Assembly (NCBI RefSeq): GCF_004005475.1
Contig: NZ_RZTZ01000012.1
Coordinates: 62,001-126,000 of the forward strand
DNA: 64,000 bases
Reading direction: 5' to 3'
Source: Niallia taxi
GTDB lineage: Bacteria > Bacillota > Bacilli > Bacillales > Cytobacillaceae
The translations under genes were made by a program, and so were the position numbers. This document shows positions 35,182 to 43,246 of this stretch, one piece after another. The notes under the pieces were generated by a model. The model made no database searches, was not told where the DNA came from, and saw nothing but the letters and a program-made list of their open reading frames with translations. How positions within the stretch are numbered: the stretch's first letter is position 1; each line of letters opens with the position of its first letter.

Positions 35182-35620
35182 TTTTCTCTAGCTGAACAAG
35201 ATAAAGTCCTTCACAAGAAGTAAAGGTGTTTGTTATTTCGAACCCGAATTGTTGATAAAGCCTGACAGCAGGTGTGTTTTTCATTGCGGTACATACATAA
35301 ATTGGTTTGTTTTGATCGACTATTAGACTTCTCAGCATATTAGCAGCAATCCCTTGGCGAAAGTACTCTGGATGGACAACTAGTCTGCAGATGAGTATGC
35401 TTTTGTCTGTTTCCTCGTAGGATAAAACACCTGTCAGAATTCCATTTACCATCCATCCTAAAAACACTTCCTTACTTGATTGGATATGGAGTATATCCTC
35501 TTGTAAAGGAGGAATATTGTAATAGCCGATTATTTCTGCTTCCACATTGTAAGACAGTTTTTGTAATGTAAGAATTTTAGCTGCAATTGAATTATCTGAT
35601 TGCTGTAGACTTGTAAGCAT
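35162..35620 (-). CDS. GNAT-family N-acetyltransferase
   Basis: Acetyl-CoA-dependent acetyltransferase, 152 residues, substrate unknown. The central GNAT strand-loop-helix is seen as ICRLVVHPEYFRQGIAANMLRSL (acetyl-CoA pyrophosphate motif QGIA) and the following strand plus helix as IYVCTAMKNTPAVRLYQQFGFEITN. ATG at 35620 follows AAGGAG with good spacing. It is a single gene, and its leader between the -10-like TATACT and the SD is made of five TTTA/TAAA repeats. Confidence 0.85.
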   Translation of the reverse strand: MLTSLQQSDNSIAAKILTLQKLSYNVEAEIIGYYNIPPLQEDILHIQSSKEVFLGWMVNGILTGVLSYEETDKSILICRLVVHPEYFRQGIAANMLRSLIVDQNKPIYVCTAMKNTPAVRLYQQFGFEITNTFTSCEGLYLVQLEKKLNKPL

Positions 35621-35639
35621 ATAGATTGCTCCTTGCTTG

Positions 35640-35659
35640 TTTATTTATTTATTTATTTA
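35640..35659 (-). repeat. Tetranucleotide repeat (TAAA)5 in the GNAT leader
   Basis: Five perfect TTTA units on the plus strand (TAAA on the transcribed minus-strand gene), lying between a -10-like TATACT (minus strand, 35666-35661) and the SD of the GNAT gene. Confidence 0.9.
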
Positions 35660-35806
35660 TAGTATACAGCTTGTGAAAAAATTTGAAATTATGAACAAAT
35701 TATTTCTTAAACATTAACATTCATTTAAACATGTCAGAGAACTGTTGCAGTAAAACGGGAAAGCGGGTTTAATTAATAAAAAAGCAAGTGACGGAGGGCA
35801 GCAAAT

Positions 35807-36505
35807 ATGCAAGTTTTAGTAATAGAAGATAATGTTGGTGTTTGCTCCATGTTAGAAATGTTTTTTGGAAAAGAAGACTTTAATGGAGTATTCCTGCATG
35901 ATGGATTAGAAGGATACAAGCATTTTATAGATAATGAGTATGATATGGTTATTTTAGATTGGATGCTGCCGAGTATGGATGGAATTACAGTATGCCGCAA
36001 AATAAGAGAAGTAGATAAAAATGTGCCAATTATCATGCTTACAGCAAAGGATACAGAATCGGATCAAGTGTTAGGTTTAGAAATGGGCGCGGATGATTAT
36101 GTGACAAAACCGTTCAGCCCATTGGCATTGACTGCGAGAATGAAGGCGATTGTGAGAAGACAATCAAAGGAAAAAAATAATTTGGAAGACGCAATAGAAA
36201 CGAGTATCATTAAGATTAACAAGGAAACACGGGAAGTATTCATCTCAGATAAACTCATTTCTAATCTTACTCCAAAGGAATTCGATCTTTTGTCTTTTTT
36301 TGCACAGCATCCGAAACAAGTCTTTTCAAGAGATCAAATACTTGAGCGAGTATGGGGCTTTCAATTTTACGGAGATGATCGTACAGTAGATGTCCATATC
36401 AAAAGATTGAGAAGAAAAATTGGCCGTGATAACCAGCCATTCTTCCATACTGTATGGGGAGTAGGCTATAAATATGATGAAACGGTGGTCATAAATGAGA
36501 ATTAA
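35807..36505 (+). CDS. yclJ: OmpR-family response regulator (YclJ-like)
   Basis: DNA-binding response regulator, 232 residues. Receiver domain with acidic pocket IEDN, phosphoacceptor Asp51 (VILDWMLPSMDG), Thr and Lys in MLTAKD and DDYVTKPFSPL; winged-helix output domain at about 130-230 (LTPKEFDLLSFFAQHPKQVF, DDRTVDVHIKRLRRKIG, TVWGVGYKYDE). The sequence closely matches my memory of B. subtilis YclJ. ATG at 35807 follows GGAGGGCAG. It overlaps yclK by 11 bases. In B. subtilis yclJK lies near yclNOPQ, and here it is also within 3 kb of it. Confidence 0.9.
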   Translation: MQVLVIEDNVGVCSMLEMFFGKEDFNGVFLHDGLEGYKHFIDNEYDMVILDWMLPSMDGITVCRKIREVDKNVPIIMLTAKDTESDQVLGLEMGADDYVTKPFSPLALTARMKAIVRRQSKEKNNLEDAIETSIIKINKETREVFISDKLISNLTPKEFDLLSFFAQHPKQVFSRDQILERVWGFQFYGDDRTVDVHIKRLRRKIGRDNQPFFHTVWGVGYKYDETVVINEN

Positions 36506-37907
36506 GTACTTATACCAGCAGCTGATCAGCCATATTAGTGTCATTGTCGTTGCATTTTTAGTTGTAAGTATTGCCTCGACTCATTTTGTTGAGAAGGTAG
36601 TACTTACTATTAAAGGACAAGAGCTGTATGACTATGGCATTAATATTCTCACAGATATACAAGGAAACCAAATGCAGTCTTCGGCTCAGGACACACTGCT
36701 GAATTATGCAGATGTACTGAAAAGCAGAGGTGTTACATTTGGCATTTTTGACACACAGCAAAATGTTATTGCATCTGTCGGGAAAAGAATTAATATCACG
36801 GATGAGGAATGGAATGCCATTAAGGATGGAGAAAACAATAAAGTTATTAAAAGCAGTACGAGACGAGGCAATCAGGAAGTTACATTAGTTGCCATTCCTT
36901 ATAGTGTTAATGGAGAGGTCGCAGGTGGAATCTTGCTTACTGCCCCTTTAAGTGATTCGAAGCAGCTCATCAATGAAATAAACAAATACCTTGTTTACTC
37001 TGTATTTATTGCCTTTGGCGTGGCGCTGCTGCTCAGTGTTATATTATCTAGAATTCATGTTAGACGAATTAAGAAGCTTCAAGAAGCGACAAGTCTTGTT
37101 GCGGTTGGAGATTATAGTGTTAGGGTACACTCATCTAATTTTGATGAGATCGGCGAATTGGCGAGTGACTTTAACTCAATGGTTGACCGTCTCCGCGTTT
37201 CGAAGGAAGAAATAGATGCCCTAGAAAACAGAAGAAGGCAATTCATGTCAGATGTTTCCCATGAATTGAAGACACCTTTAACAACCATTAGCGGTGTCAT
37301 TGAAGGACTTAACAATAACATGATTCCAGAAGCGGAAAAAGGCAAGGGTATTACACTCGTAAGCCAGGAAACGAAAAGGCTGATCAGACTTGTCAATGAG
37401 AATCTCGATTATGATAAAATACGTTCTAATCAGATTGTGCTCATGAAGGAATCCATTCAGCTTGCCGAAGTCCTTGAAATAATACAGGAGCAGCTCTATA
37501 CGCAGGCAATAGAGAAGGGATTGGCTATTAATGTGGATGTTGCCGATAATGTTTACATTTATGCAGACTATGACAGGTTAATCCAAATCATCATGAATAT
37601 AACAAAAAACAGTATTCAGTTTACCGATGCAGGTGAAATTTGGCTAAAGGGCAGAGCAGATGATGGCTTCACGATTATAGAAATAGAAGATACTGGTATT
37701 GGAATGGATCCGGCAGAAATCGAAAATATTTGGAAAAGATTCTATAAGGCTGATATTTCAAGAACAAATAATCCATACGGGGAGTTTGGGTTGGGCTTGT
37801 CCATTGTCAAACAGCTTGTCCAATTCCACCATGGTACAATTGAAGTAAGCAGCCAAAAAGGAACTGGAACGAATTTCACCATTTATTTTCCTATTGAGCA
37901 TAAATAA
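36495..37907 (+). CDS. yclK: Sensor histidine kinase (YclK-like)
   Basis: Membrane sensor kinase, 470 residues. TM1 at about 10-30, an extracellular sensor domain about 35-165, TM2 about 167-187, HAMP about 188-240, HisKA with SHELKTPLTT (His256), and HATPase with NITKNSIQF (N box), IEIEDTGIGMD (G1) and NPYGEFGLGLSIVKQLV (G2). The N terminus MRIKYLYQQLISHIS and core ENLDYDKIRSNQIVL match YclK of B. subtilis. Its signal is unknown; yclJK is reported to be induced under oxygen limitation. The next gene downstream is an HtrA-type protease. Confidence 0.9.
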   Translation: MRIKYLYQQLISHISVIVVAFLVVSIASTHFVEKVVLTIKGQELYDYGINILTDIQGNQMQSSAQDTLLNYADVLKSRGVTFGIFDTQQNVIASVGKRINITDEEWNAIKDGENNKVIKSSTRRGNQEVTLVAIPYSVNGEVAGGILLTAPLSDSKQLINEINKYLVYSVFIAFGVALLLSVILSRIHVRRIKKLQEATSLVAVGDYSVRVHSSNFDEIGELASDFNSMVDRLRVSKEEIDALENRRRQFMSDVSHELKTPLTTISGVIEGLNNNMIPEAEKGKGITLVSQETKRLIRLVNENLDYDKIRSNQIVLMKESIQLAEVLEIIQEQLYTQAIEKGLAINVDVADNVYIYADYDRLIQIIMNITKNSIQFTDAGEIWLKGRADDGFTIIEIEDTGIGMDPAEIENIWKRFYKADISRTNNPYGEFGLGLSIVKQLVQFHHGTIEVSSQKGTGTNFTIYFPIEHK

Positions 37908-38143
37908 TAATTGCTTCTGATCATGCTGGACAAATTTTCTCAGCATGACAGAGCTTTTTTTCTTTTCTGTCAGCAAATTATCGATAATTTCTCTTTTTCT
38001 TCCCTGATTTTTCTAGGTCTATTAAAACTTTGTTAATAATTTATTCATATATAGGTTTTATTATATAAGCATGAGATAAATAAAATAACTAACTTCTTCT
38101 TATAGATGATACACAATGATAATAATTATAGGAGGTATATTCG

Positions 38144-39733
38144 ATGAATGAGTTTGATAAAAACAAAGATAATGAAAACGGAGAAAAAGAGTTTGAAACG
38201 GAAAAGGATACTTTAAACAGTGCGGATTTTTCAGAAAGTAGAGAGGAAGGTTCTTCATACGAAGCAAATGACATAAATAAGCCAGAGGAAAAAGTAGAAG
38301 AACAAGAAGTAAAAGCAGAGGGTCAGGAATTTACAAGCGAATATCCTCAAACAGCAAGCTATAATAGGGCAGATGAGTTAGTTCGTGATTACGAAAGAGT
38401 AATGAGCGATGGCACTGATGAGAGAGTGGCTGCTGAAAAACAGATTCATGAGAATAAGACAATGACTGCTGCTGCAACTGCTGATCAACAGCCTGCTGGT
38501 AAAAGAGGCAAGGAACGACCATCATCAGGAAATCCTAAATGGAAAGGCTTCTTTTCCTTATTAGCTGCAGGTGTTGTAGGCTCTGCATTAACATTTGTAG
38601 CTATTCCTCATACAGATTTACTTGATGGAAAATATACTAAACTGGAACAGCAGGTGGAAGATTTGAGCAGTAAAGTAAGCAGTAATAGCAGCTCAGGCGA
38701 TATTAAAGCACAGACAACGTCAGCGACAGCCTCTGAAAGCAGCTCTTCCTCAATTGCAGATATGGTTGAGACTTCTTCTAAGGCTATTGTTGGTATTGTG
38801 AATGTGCAAAAGCAGGCGACAAATCAATTTTCACAAAGCACAACCACAGATTCCGAAGTTGAATCTGGATCAGGATCTGGTATCATCTTCAAAAAGGATG
38901 ATAAATATGCTTACATTGCTACAAACAATCATGTTATTGAAGGGGCAAATTCTTTAGAAATCTCCCTTTATAATGGCGATAAAACAGAAGGTAAATTGAT
39001 TGGGGCAGATGCACTGACAGACTTAGCTGTTGTCAGAATTGATGCGAAATATGCTACAGATGTTATTGAATTTGGAGATTCATCAACACTTCGTCCAGGT
39101 GACCAAGTTTGGGCAATCGGTAACCCGCTTGGACTTGATTTATCAAGAACGGTAACACAGGGAATCGTGAGTGCAGTGGACAGAAGCATAACTGTTAATA
39201 CATCTGCTGGTGATTGGGAGTTCAATGTTATTCAAACAGATGCTGCCATCAATCCTGGTAACAGTGGCGGAGCATTAATTAACGCTGCTGGTCAAGTTAT
39301 CGGTATCAACAGCTTGAAGATTTCAGAAGATGGAGTAGAGGGACTTGGCTTTGCGATTCCAAGTAATGACTTGCTTCCAATCGTCAATGAAATAATTGAA
39401 AGCGGTGAAGTAGAGCGTCCGTATATCGGCGTCGGTTTAGCAAGCTTAGAGGAAGTTCCGCAAATGTACCTGCAAGACCTTCCTGACTCTGTCACAAAAG
39501 GTGTAATGGTAACAAATATTGATTCCAACTCTGCAGCCGCTAAAGCAGGCCTTGAAGTACAAGATGTGATTGTATCTATAAACGGAACCGATTTAGATGG
39601 TTCATCTGATTTAAGAAAATATCTTTACACAAAGGTGGATATCGGCGATAAAGTTAAATTAGTCGTGTATCATGATGGAAGCAAGAAAACGGTGGAACTG
39701 ACTTTAACAAGTAATAGTGGCAGCTCCAACTAA
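38144..39733 (+). CDS. htrA: HtrA/DegP-like membrane-anchored serine protease
   Basis: Surface quality-control protease, 529 residues. A long hydrophilic acidic cytoplasmic segment (about 1-125), one TM helix (about 132-152), coiled-coil and serine-rich linker, trypsin-like domain with the triad His263 (NNHVIEG), Asp293 (ALTDLAVVRI) and Ser374 (NPGNSGGALIN), and one PDZ domain (about 425-520). The layout is that of B. subtilis HtrA/HtrB, which degrade misfolded secreted proteins and are induced by the CssRS system; the neighbouring system here is YclJK instead. ATG at 38144 follows AGGAGGT. Which of the HtrA paralogues it represents is uncertain. Confidence 0.92.
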   Translation: MNEFDKNKDNENGEKEFETEKDTLNSADFSESREEGSSYEANDINKPEEKVEEQEVKAEGQEFTSEYPQTASYNRADELVRDYERVMSDGTDERVAAEKQIHENKTMTAAATADQQPAGKRGKERPSSGNPKWKGFFSLLAAGVVGSALTFVAIPHTDLLDGKYTKLEQQVEDLSSKVSSNSSSGDIKAQTTSATASESSSSSIADMVETSSKAIVGIVNVQKQATNQFSQSTTTDSEVESGSGSGIIFKKDDKYAYIATNNHVIEGANSLEISLYNGDKTEGKLIGADALTDLAVVRIDAKYATDVIEFGDSSTLRPGDQVWAIGNPLGLDLSRTVTQGIVSAVDRSITVNTSAGDWEFNVIQTDAAINPGNSGGALINAAGQVIGINSLKISEDGVEGLGFAIPSNDLLPIVNEIIESGEVERPYIGVGLASLEEVPQMYLQDLPDSVTKGVMVTNIDSNSAAAKAGLEVQDVIVSINGTDLDGSSDLRKYLYTKVDIGDKVKLVVYHDGSKKTVELTLTSNSGSSN

Positions 39734-39760
39734 TAACTTACAGCATAAGAAATAATACTA

Positions 39761-39812
39761 AAAATCTCATCTGGTAAAAATAATAAAAATCAGATGGGAT
39801 TTTCTATTTTTG
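39761..39812 (+). terminator. Terminator after htrA-like gene
   Basis: AAAATCTCATCTG (39761-39773) pairs with CAGATGGGATTTT (39791-39803), one G-U pair, followed by a T-rich tract. Confidence 0.8.
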
Positions 39813-39854
39813 TTAATATTTTTGTAATATTTTTATGGTATGATGTATTTTATG

Positions 39855-39885
39855 TGATAGTGAAATTATCATATCAATTATGATA
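39855..39885 (+). promoter_or_regulatory. Candidate operator upstream of prsA-like gene
   Basis: Perfect inverted repeat TATCATA (39867-39873) / TATGATA (39879-39885) with a 5-base spacer, and a further TGATA (39855-39859) that can pair with TATCA (39867-39871). It lies 40 bases before the start codon. It resembles but does not fit the Fur or PerR consensus; the binding protein is unknown. Confidence 0.5.
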
Positions 39886-39924
39886 GTTTTAGTAGATTAA
39901 AATATTGTTTAGAGAGGAAACAGG

Positions 39925-40830
39925 ATGAAAAACAAAAAGATCATTTTACCCATTTTAGGAATTGTATTAATAGCATTGATCGTTGTTGCTGTTATTCTAG
40001 TACAAAAGAGTAACACAGTGGCATCTGTCGATGGAGAAAAAATTACGCAGAATGATTTGGACGAAGCATTGAACAAGCAGTATGGTACTTCTATCCTTCA
40101 AACATTGATTGCAAATAAAGTTGTTGACCTTGAAGCGGAAAAAGAAAAAATTAAGGTTACTGATAAAGAAAAAAAGGCAGAGCTTGATGATCTTATTGAA
40201 TCTTCAGGCGGTGAGGATGCCTTTAATGCTGCATTAGAAGCAAACGGCGCATCAAAAGCTGATATTGAAGAGGAACTATTGCGTTACTTGAAAATCAAGA
40301 AATTGCTTGAGCCAAGAATTGAAATCACAGATGACCAAATTAAGTCATACTTCGATGAAAACAAAGCAAGCTTTGATACTCCTGAGCAAGTAGAAGCAAG
40401 CCATATTCTTGTTGCAGATGAAAAAACAGCTAAAGAAGTGAAGAAAAAGCTGGATGACGGCGAAGACTTTGCTGACCTAGCAAAAGAGTACTCTACAGAT
40501 ACGGCAACAAAAGATAACGGCGGTGAGCTTGGTTACTTCTCATCTGGACAAATGGTTGAAGAATTCGAAAAAGCTGCATTCTCAATGGATGTTGATGAAA
40601 TTAGCGATCCTGTAAAAACAGACAACGGCTGGCACATCATTAAAGTAACAGGTCATAAAGATGCAGTTGAAGCTAAGTTGGACGACCATAAAGACGAAAT
40701 TAAAGATACACTATTTGAGCAACAAATGAACACAGAGTACAGCACATGGTTGACAGAAATCGAAGCAAAATACGATATCGATAACAAATTAGACACTAGC
40801 AAAACAGACAGCACTTCAAGCGCTAGCTAA
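39925..40830 (+). CDS. PrsA-like parvulin foldase, TM-anchored without lipobox
   Basis: Extracellular peptidyl-prolyl isomerase/chaperone for secreted proteins, 301 residues. N-terminal hydrophobic helix (residues about 5-26), SurA/PrsA N-terminal domain (about 30-130), parvulin domain about 153-245 (VEASHILVADEKTAKEV, DLAKEYSTDTATKDNGGELG, FEKAAFSMDVDEIS, NGWHIIKVT) and an acidic C-terminal tail. Classical PrsA is a lipoprotein with a cysteine lipobox; no cysteine is present here, so a TM anchor is inferred. ATG at 39925 follows AGAGAGGAAA. The neighbour HtrA protease suggests a shared role in envelope protein quality control. Confidence 0.87.
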   Translation: MKNKKIILPILGIVLIALIVVAVILVQKSNTVASVDGEKITQNDLDEALNKQYGTSILQTLIANKVVDLEAEKEKIKVTDKEKKAELDDLIESSGGEDAFNAALEANGASKADIEEELLRYLKIKKLLEPRIEITDDQIKSYFDENKASFDTPEQVEASHILVADEKTAKEVKKKLDDGEDFADLAKEYSTDTATKDNGGELGYFSSGQMVEEFEKAAFSMDVDEISDPVKTDNGWHIIKVTGHKDAVEAKLDDHKDEIKDTLFEQQMNTEYSTWLTEIEAKYDIDNKLDTSKTDSTSSAS

Positions 40831-40831
40831 T

Positions 40832-40876
40832 AAAAAAAGAGAGACTTCCCTTTTTGAGGGAAGTCTCTTTTTTTGA
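40832..40876. terminator. Bidirectional terminator between prsA-like gene and def
   Basis: Stem AGAGACTTCCCT / AGGGAAGTCTCT flanked by A-rich and T7 tracts. Confidence 0.95.
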
Positions 40877-41455
40877 TTAAAGCGGCTTGATATCCATATT
40901 CTCAGGCAGTTGGAATGGATTAGTGCTGTTTATATGATCTGGGAAAAGAATCCCGTTTAAATGGTCGATTTCATGCTGAAATACGATTGCTTCATAGTCT
41001 TTTAGTTTAATTCTTACTTCCTTGCCATTAATGTCGAAGGCTTTCACTGTTATTCTTTGATAGCGTGGTACAAAGCCAATAACAGGGCGATCAATGGAAA
41101 GGCAGCCTTCGCTGTCAGGAAGGTATATCATGCTTGTGGAATGGCTTATTATTTTCGGATTAATAAGCATATGTTCAAAGTTATTGCCATTTTGGCCTTT
41201 AATAAAAGCAGCAAACATTCGCTTGTTCAGCCCAATTTGGTTTGCAGAAATGCCTACCCCTGGGCGAAGCTTGTGTTTTTTTGCTAGGCTTGGTTCTTGG
41301 CTGTTTTTTAAATACTGTAGCATGCAGAGAAGCTCTTCCTTATCCTCCTCAGTTGGCGGCAATGTCAGCTCTTTTGTTTTTTCTCTTAATATCTCTGCGC
41401 CTTCCCTTACGATGTCACTCATAGTAATTACATAAGATTGATTAAACTTGCTCAT
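40877..41455 (-). CDS. def: Peptide deformylase
   Basis: Metal-dependent hydrolase that removes the formyl group from nascent protein N termini, 192 residues. Motif I GVGISANQIG (usually GxGxAAPQ, here with Asn for Pro), motif II EGCLSI with the metal-binding Cys, and motif III QHEIDHLNG with the two metal-binding His and catalytic Glu. The length with an insertion before motif I fits the type 2 (Gram-positive) enzyme. ATG at 41455 follows GGAG with suitable spacing; a second ATG lies 11 codons in. It is not linked to fmt, so a second def gene is likely elsewhere. Confidence 0.93.
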   Translation of the reverse strand: MSKFNQSYVITMSDIVREGAEILREKTKELTLPPTEEDKEELLCMLQYLKNSQEPSLAKKHKLRPGVGISANQIGLNKRMFAAFIKGQNGNNFEHMLINPKIISHSTSMIYLPDSEGCLSIDRPVIGFVPRYQRITVKAFDINGKEVRIKLKDYEAIVFQHEIDHLNGILFPDHINSTNPFQLPENMDIKPL

Positions 41456-41657
41456 TAAATGATCAACTCCATATTTTGTCCTTTAAGTCGAAAAACCATA
41501 TATGTAAAATAGCAAAAGAACGGCAGGAAGTCTAATTCTAATTTACTGTGTTCATCTAAAAAAAATGCTGATAAGTCTTATTTTAAGATAAAAAAATTAC
41601 ATAAATTATGAAACGAAGGAAAAGATAGGAGGGAAAGATATTAAAGGAGGATTTATA

Positions 41658-42383
41658 GTGAAAAAATTAGTGATAGTCGGATTATTGACACTCGGTTTAT
41701 CGATGCCTAGCTTTATACATACAGCAAAAGCTGCCCCGGAAAACCCGCCAAGCCATCATCAGGCTCCAGAGGAAGACCAGGCATTCATTAAGAAGATGGC
41801 CGAAAGCTTAGGAATAAAAACGGACGGAAAAGATGGAGAAGCACTTAAAAAAGAGATTCATGAAGCTTTAATTAAAAAAGAAGCAAAAAATCTCGGTATA
41901 AAAACAGATGGAAAAGACATGAAGCAAATTGCTGCAGAGGTACATGAGAAAAGATTACAGGCAGAAGCAAAAAAACTTGGAATTAGTACAGAAGGGAAAG
42001 ATCCGAGCACCTTAATGAAGGAGCTGTACGAAGCGAAAATCATGCAAAAAGCGAAAGAGCTGAACATTAAGACAGATGGTAAAACATTGGAACAGCTCAG
42101 CAAAGAAGTAAGGGAACAGCTTATTTTATCTGAAGCAAAAAAACTGAACATTAAAACAGACGGAAAAGATTTAAGAGCACTTGCAAATGAAGTAAGAGAA
42201 ATGCAAATTACAAATGCAGCCAAGAAGCTGGGTTTAGATACAAAGGATAAAACACCGAAGGATTTGCTGAAGGAAATGATGATCAACTATCCAGATGAGG
42301 TAAAAAAGCTAAAGCTGCTGCCTTTTCATGAAGGGCCGATGATGGGACATCATAAAAGAGGCAAAGAAGCAATTGAAAACTAA
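41658..42383 (+). CDS. Secreted protein with six tandem 28-residue repeats
   Basis: 241-residue protein of unknown function. A signal peptide (about 1-25, ending HTAKA-A) is followed by six tandem units of exactly 28 residues: the LGI-type core recurs at residues 51, 79, 107, 135, 163 and 191. A unit reads roughly AKxLGIKTDGKD, then xxxLxxEVxExxI. Each likely forms a helix-turn-helix hairpin, rich in Lys and Glu. The tail has HEGPMMGHHKRG, histidine- and methionine-rich. GTG at 41658 follows AAAGGAGG, a very strong SD. I do not recognise a family. Confidence 0.8.
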   Translation: MKKLVIVGLLTLGLSMPSFIHTAKAAPENPPSHHQAPEEDQAFIKKMAESLGIKTDGKDGEALKKEIHEALIKKEAKNLGIKTDGKDMKQIAAEVHEKRLQAEAKKLGISTEGKDPSTLMKELYEAKIMQKAKELNIKTDGKTLEQLSKEVREQLILSEAKKLNIKTDGKDLRALANEVREMQITNAAKKLGLDTKDKTPKDLLKEMMINYPDEVKKLKLLPFHEGPMMGHHKRGKEAIEN

Positions 42384-42387
42384 AGTA

Positions 42388-42420
42388 AAAGGGGCGCTGT
42401 CATACCGGCAGCGCCTTTAT
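42388..42420 (+). terminator. Terminator after repeat-protein gene
   Basis: GGCGCTG / CAGCGCC stem with a short T-rich tail; GC-rich and strong stem but weak T tract. Confidence 0.7.
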
Positions 42421-42826
42421 AGTGTCCATATTATCTTCATGTGCTTTGTATTTTTATACAGTAGCCAGTTGAATGATAAATGGACTATGAAACGGAAGAA
42501 TAGATGGAAAATTTTTAATAAAGGGAGTATTTGGAAGTATAACTACTTCCATACAAAGTTATTTAATGTATTTATTTTCCATTGTTATACGTAATTACTA
42601 CTGGTGTTCTATATATTGAAATGATAGTTTTTACCTATTAACAATTTCATTTCTCAATCCTAATATCTATTTTTGTGAAAAATATGCATAAATGAATGTT
42701 ATTTTCGTTAATGATTAGTATGCTTATTTTAAAGGGGTCTGTCTTTATATCATAATAGATAGAAATAGGATATAAGTCAGCCTGACAAACTATCGAAAAA
42801 GGGAGCAGCAATAGGAGGAATAAATT
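42421..42826. other. 400-base AT-rich gap with a small palindrome
   Basis: No gene seen. It contains the perfect hairpin TGGAAGTA / TACTTCCA at 42532-42551 with a 4-base loop, without a T tract, and possible promoter sequence just upstream of the next gene. Nothing else is recognised. Confidence 0.5.
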
Positions 42827-43069
42827 TTGAAACAATATTCCAAACTACGAATTACCGAAAAAGATCAAAATATATACAACGCTTTGTGTGATTTGTATAA
42901 GGAAAAGAACGAGGAAGCTGGCATAGGTCCAACTGAGATAGGGATAAGAGTTGGTAGGGATTCCTATGACGCCTCTGCTTACTGCAATGCTTCATTAAAA
43001 AAGCTTATACACTTCGGGAAAATAGAAAAAGTCGAGAATGGAAAGTATAGACCGTTAGAAAAAGAATAA
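42827..43069 (+). CDS. Small winged-helix-like protein, unknown function
   Basis: 80 residues starting at TTG 42827 behind AGGAGGAA. The sequence KDQNIYNALCDLYKEKN ... GIGPTEIGIRVGRD ... NASLKKLIHFGKIEKVENGKY has the helix, recognition-helix and beta-wing rhythm of a winged helix-turn-helix. It may be a small transcription regulator, but this is inferred from pattern only. It is flanked by its own terminator and stands before the puuR-like/pot operon, which has its own promoter. Confidence 0.6.
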   Translation: MKQYSKLRITEKDQNIYNALCDLYKEKNEEAGIGPTEIGIRVGRDSYDASAYCNASLKKLIHFGKIEKVENGKYRPLEKE

Positions 43070-43084
43070 GTTGATTTAGCTGGG

Positions 43085-43118
43085 GAGGATTTTGCATATG
43101 CAAGGTCTTCTTTTTTTT
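43085..43118 (+). terminator. Terminator after small winged-helix gene
   Basis: GAGGATTTTGC pairs with GCAAGGTCTTC through several G-U pairs, followed by T8. Confidence 0.75.
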
Positions 43119-43127
43119 GTTTTAATA

Positions 43128-43155
43128 TTGCAGTGGAATTAAAATAATGTATAAT
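43128..43155 (+). promoter_or_regulatory. Promoter of the puuR-like/potABCD operon
   Basis: TTGCAG (43128-43133), 16-base spacer, TATAAT (43150-43155). The expected transcription start falls just before the operator at 43166. Confidence 0.65.
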
Positions 43156-43165
43156 AGACGTTGCG

Positions 43166-43228
43166 AAACTAAACATAAAGTTTAGTTTGAATAAACTTTT
43201 ATGACTTTGAGTTTACTATTTCTAAACT
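43166..43228 (+). promoter_or_regulatory. Operator array (AAACTAAAC/GTTTAGTTT) before puuR-like gene
   Basis: Perfect inverted repeat AAACTAAAC (43166-43174) / GTTTAGTTT (43180-43188) with a 5-base spacer, then GTTT-GAAT-AAAC (43185-43196) and AGTTTA (43210-43215) / TAAACT (43223-43228). The repeated GTTTA half-site downstream of the promoter suggests autoregulation by the encoded XRE regulator. Confidence 0.65.
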
Positions 43229-43246
43229 AAAAAGTAGGTTAAAAAT

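Noticed and set aside
37935-37968. Terminator after yclK
   Set aside because: CATGCTG/CAGCATG stem is present, but the T run starts several bases later after CAGAGC, so it is not a convincing intrinsic terminator.
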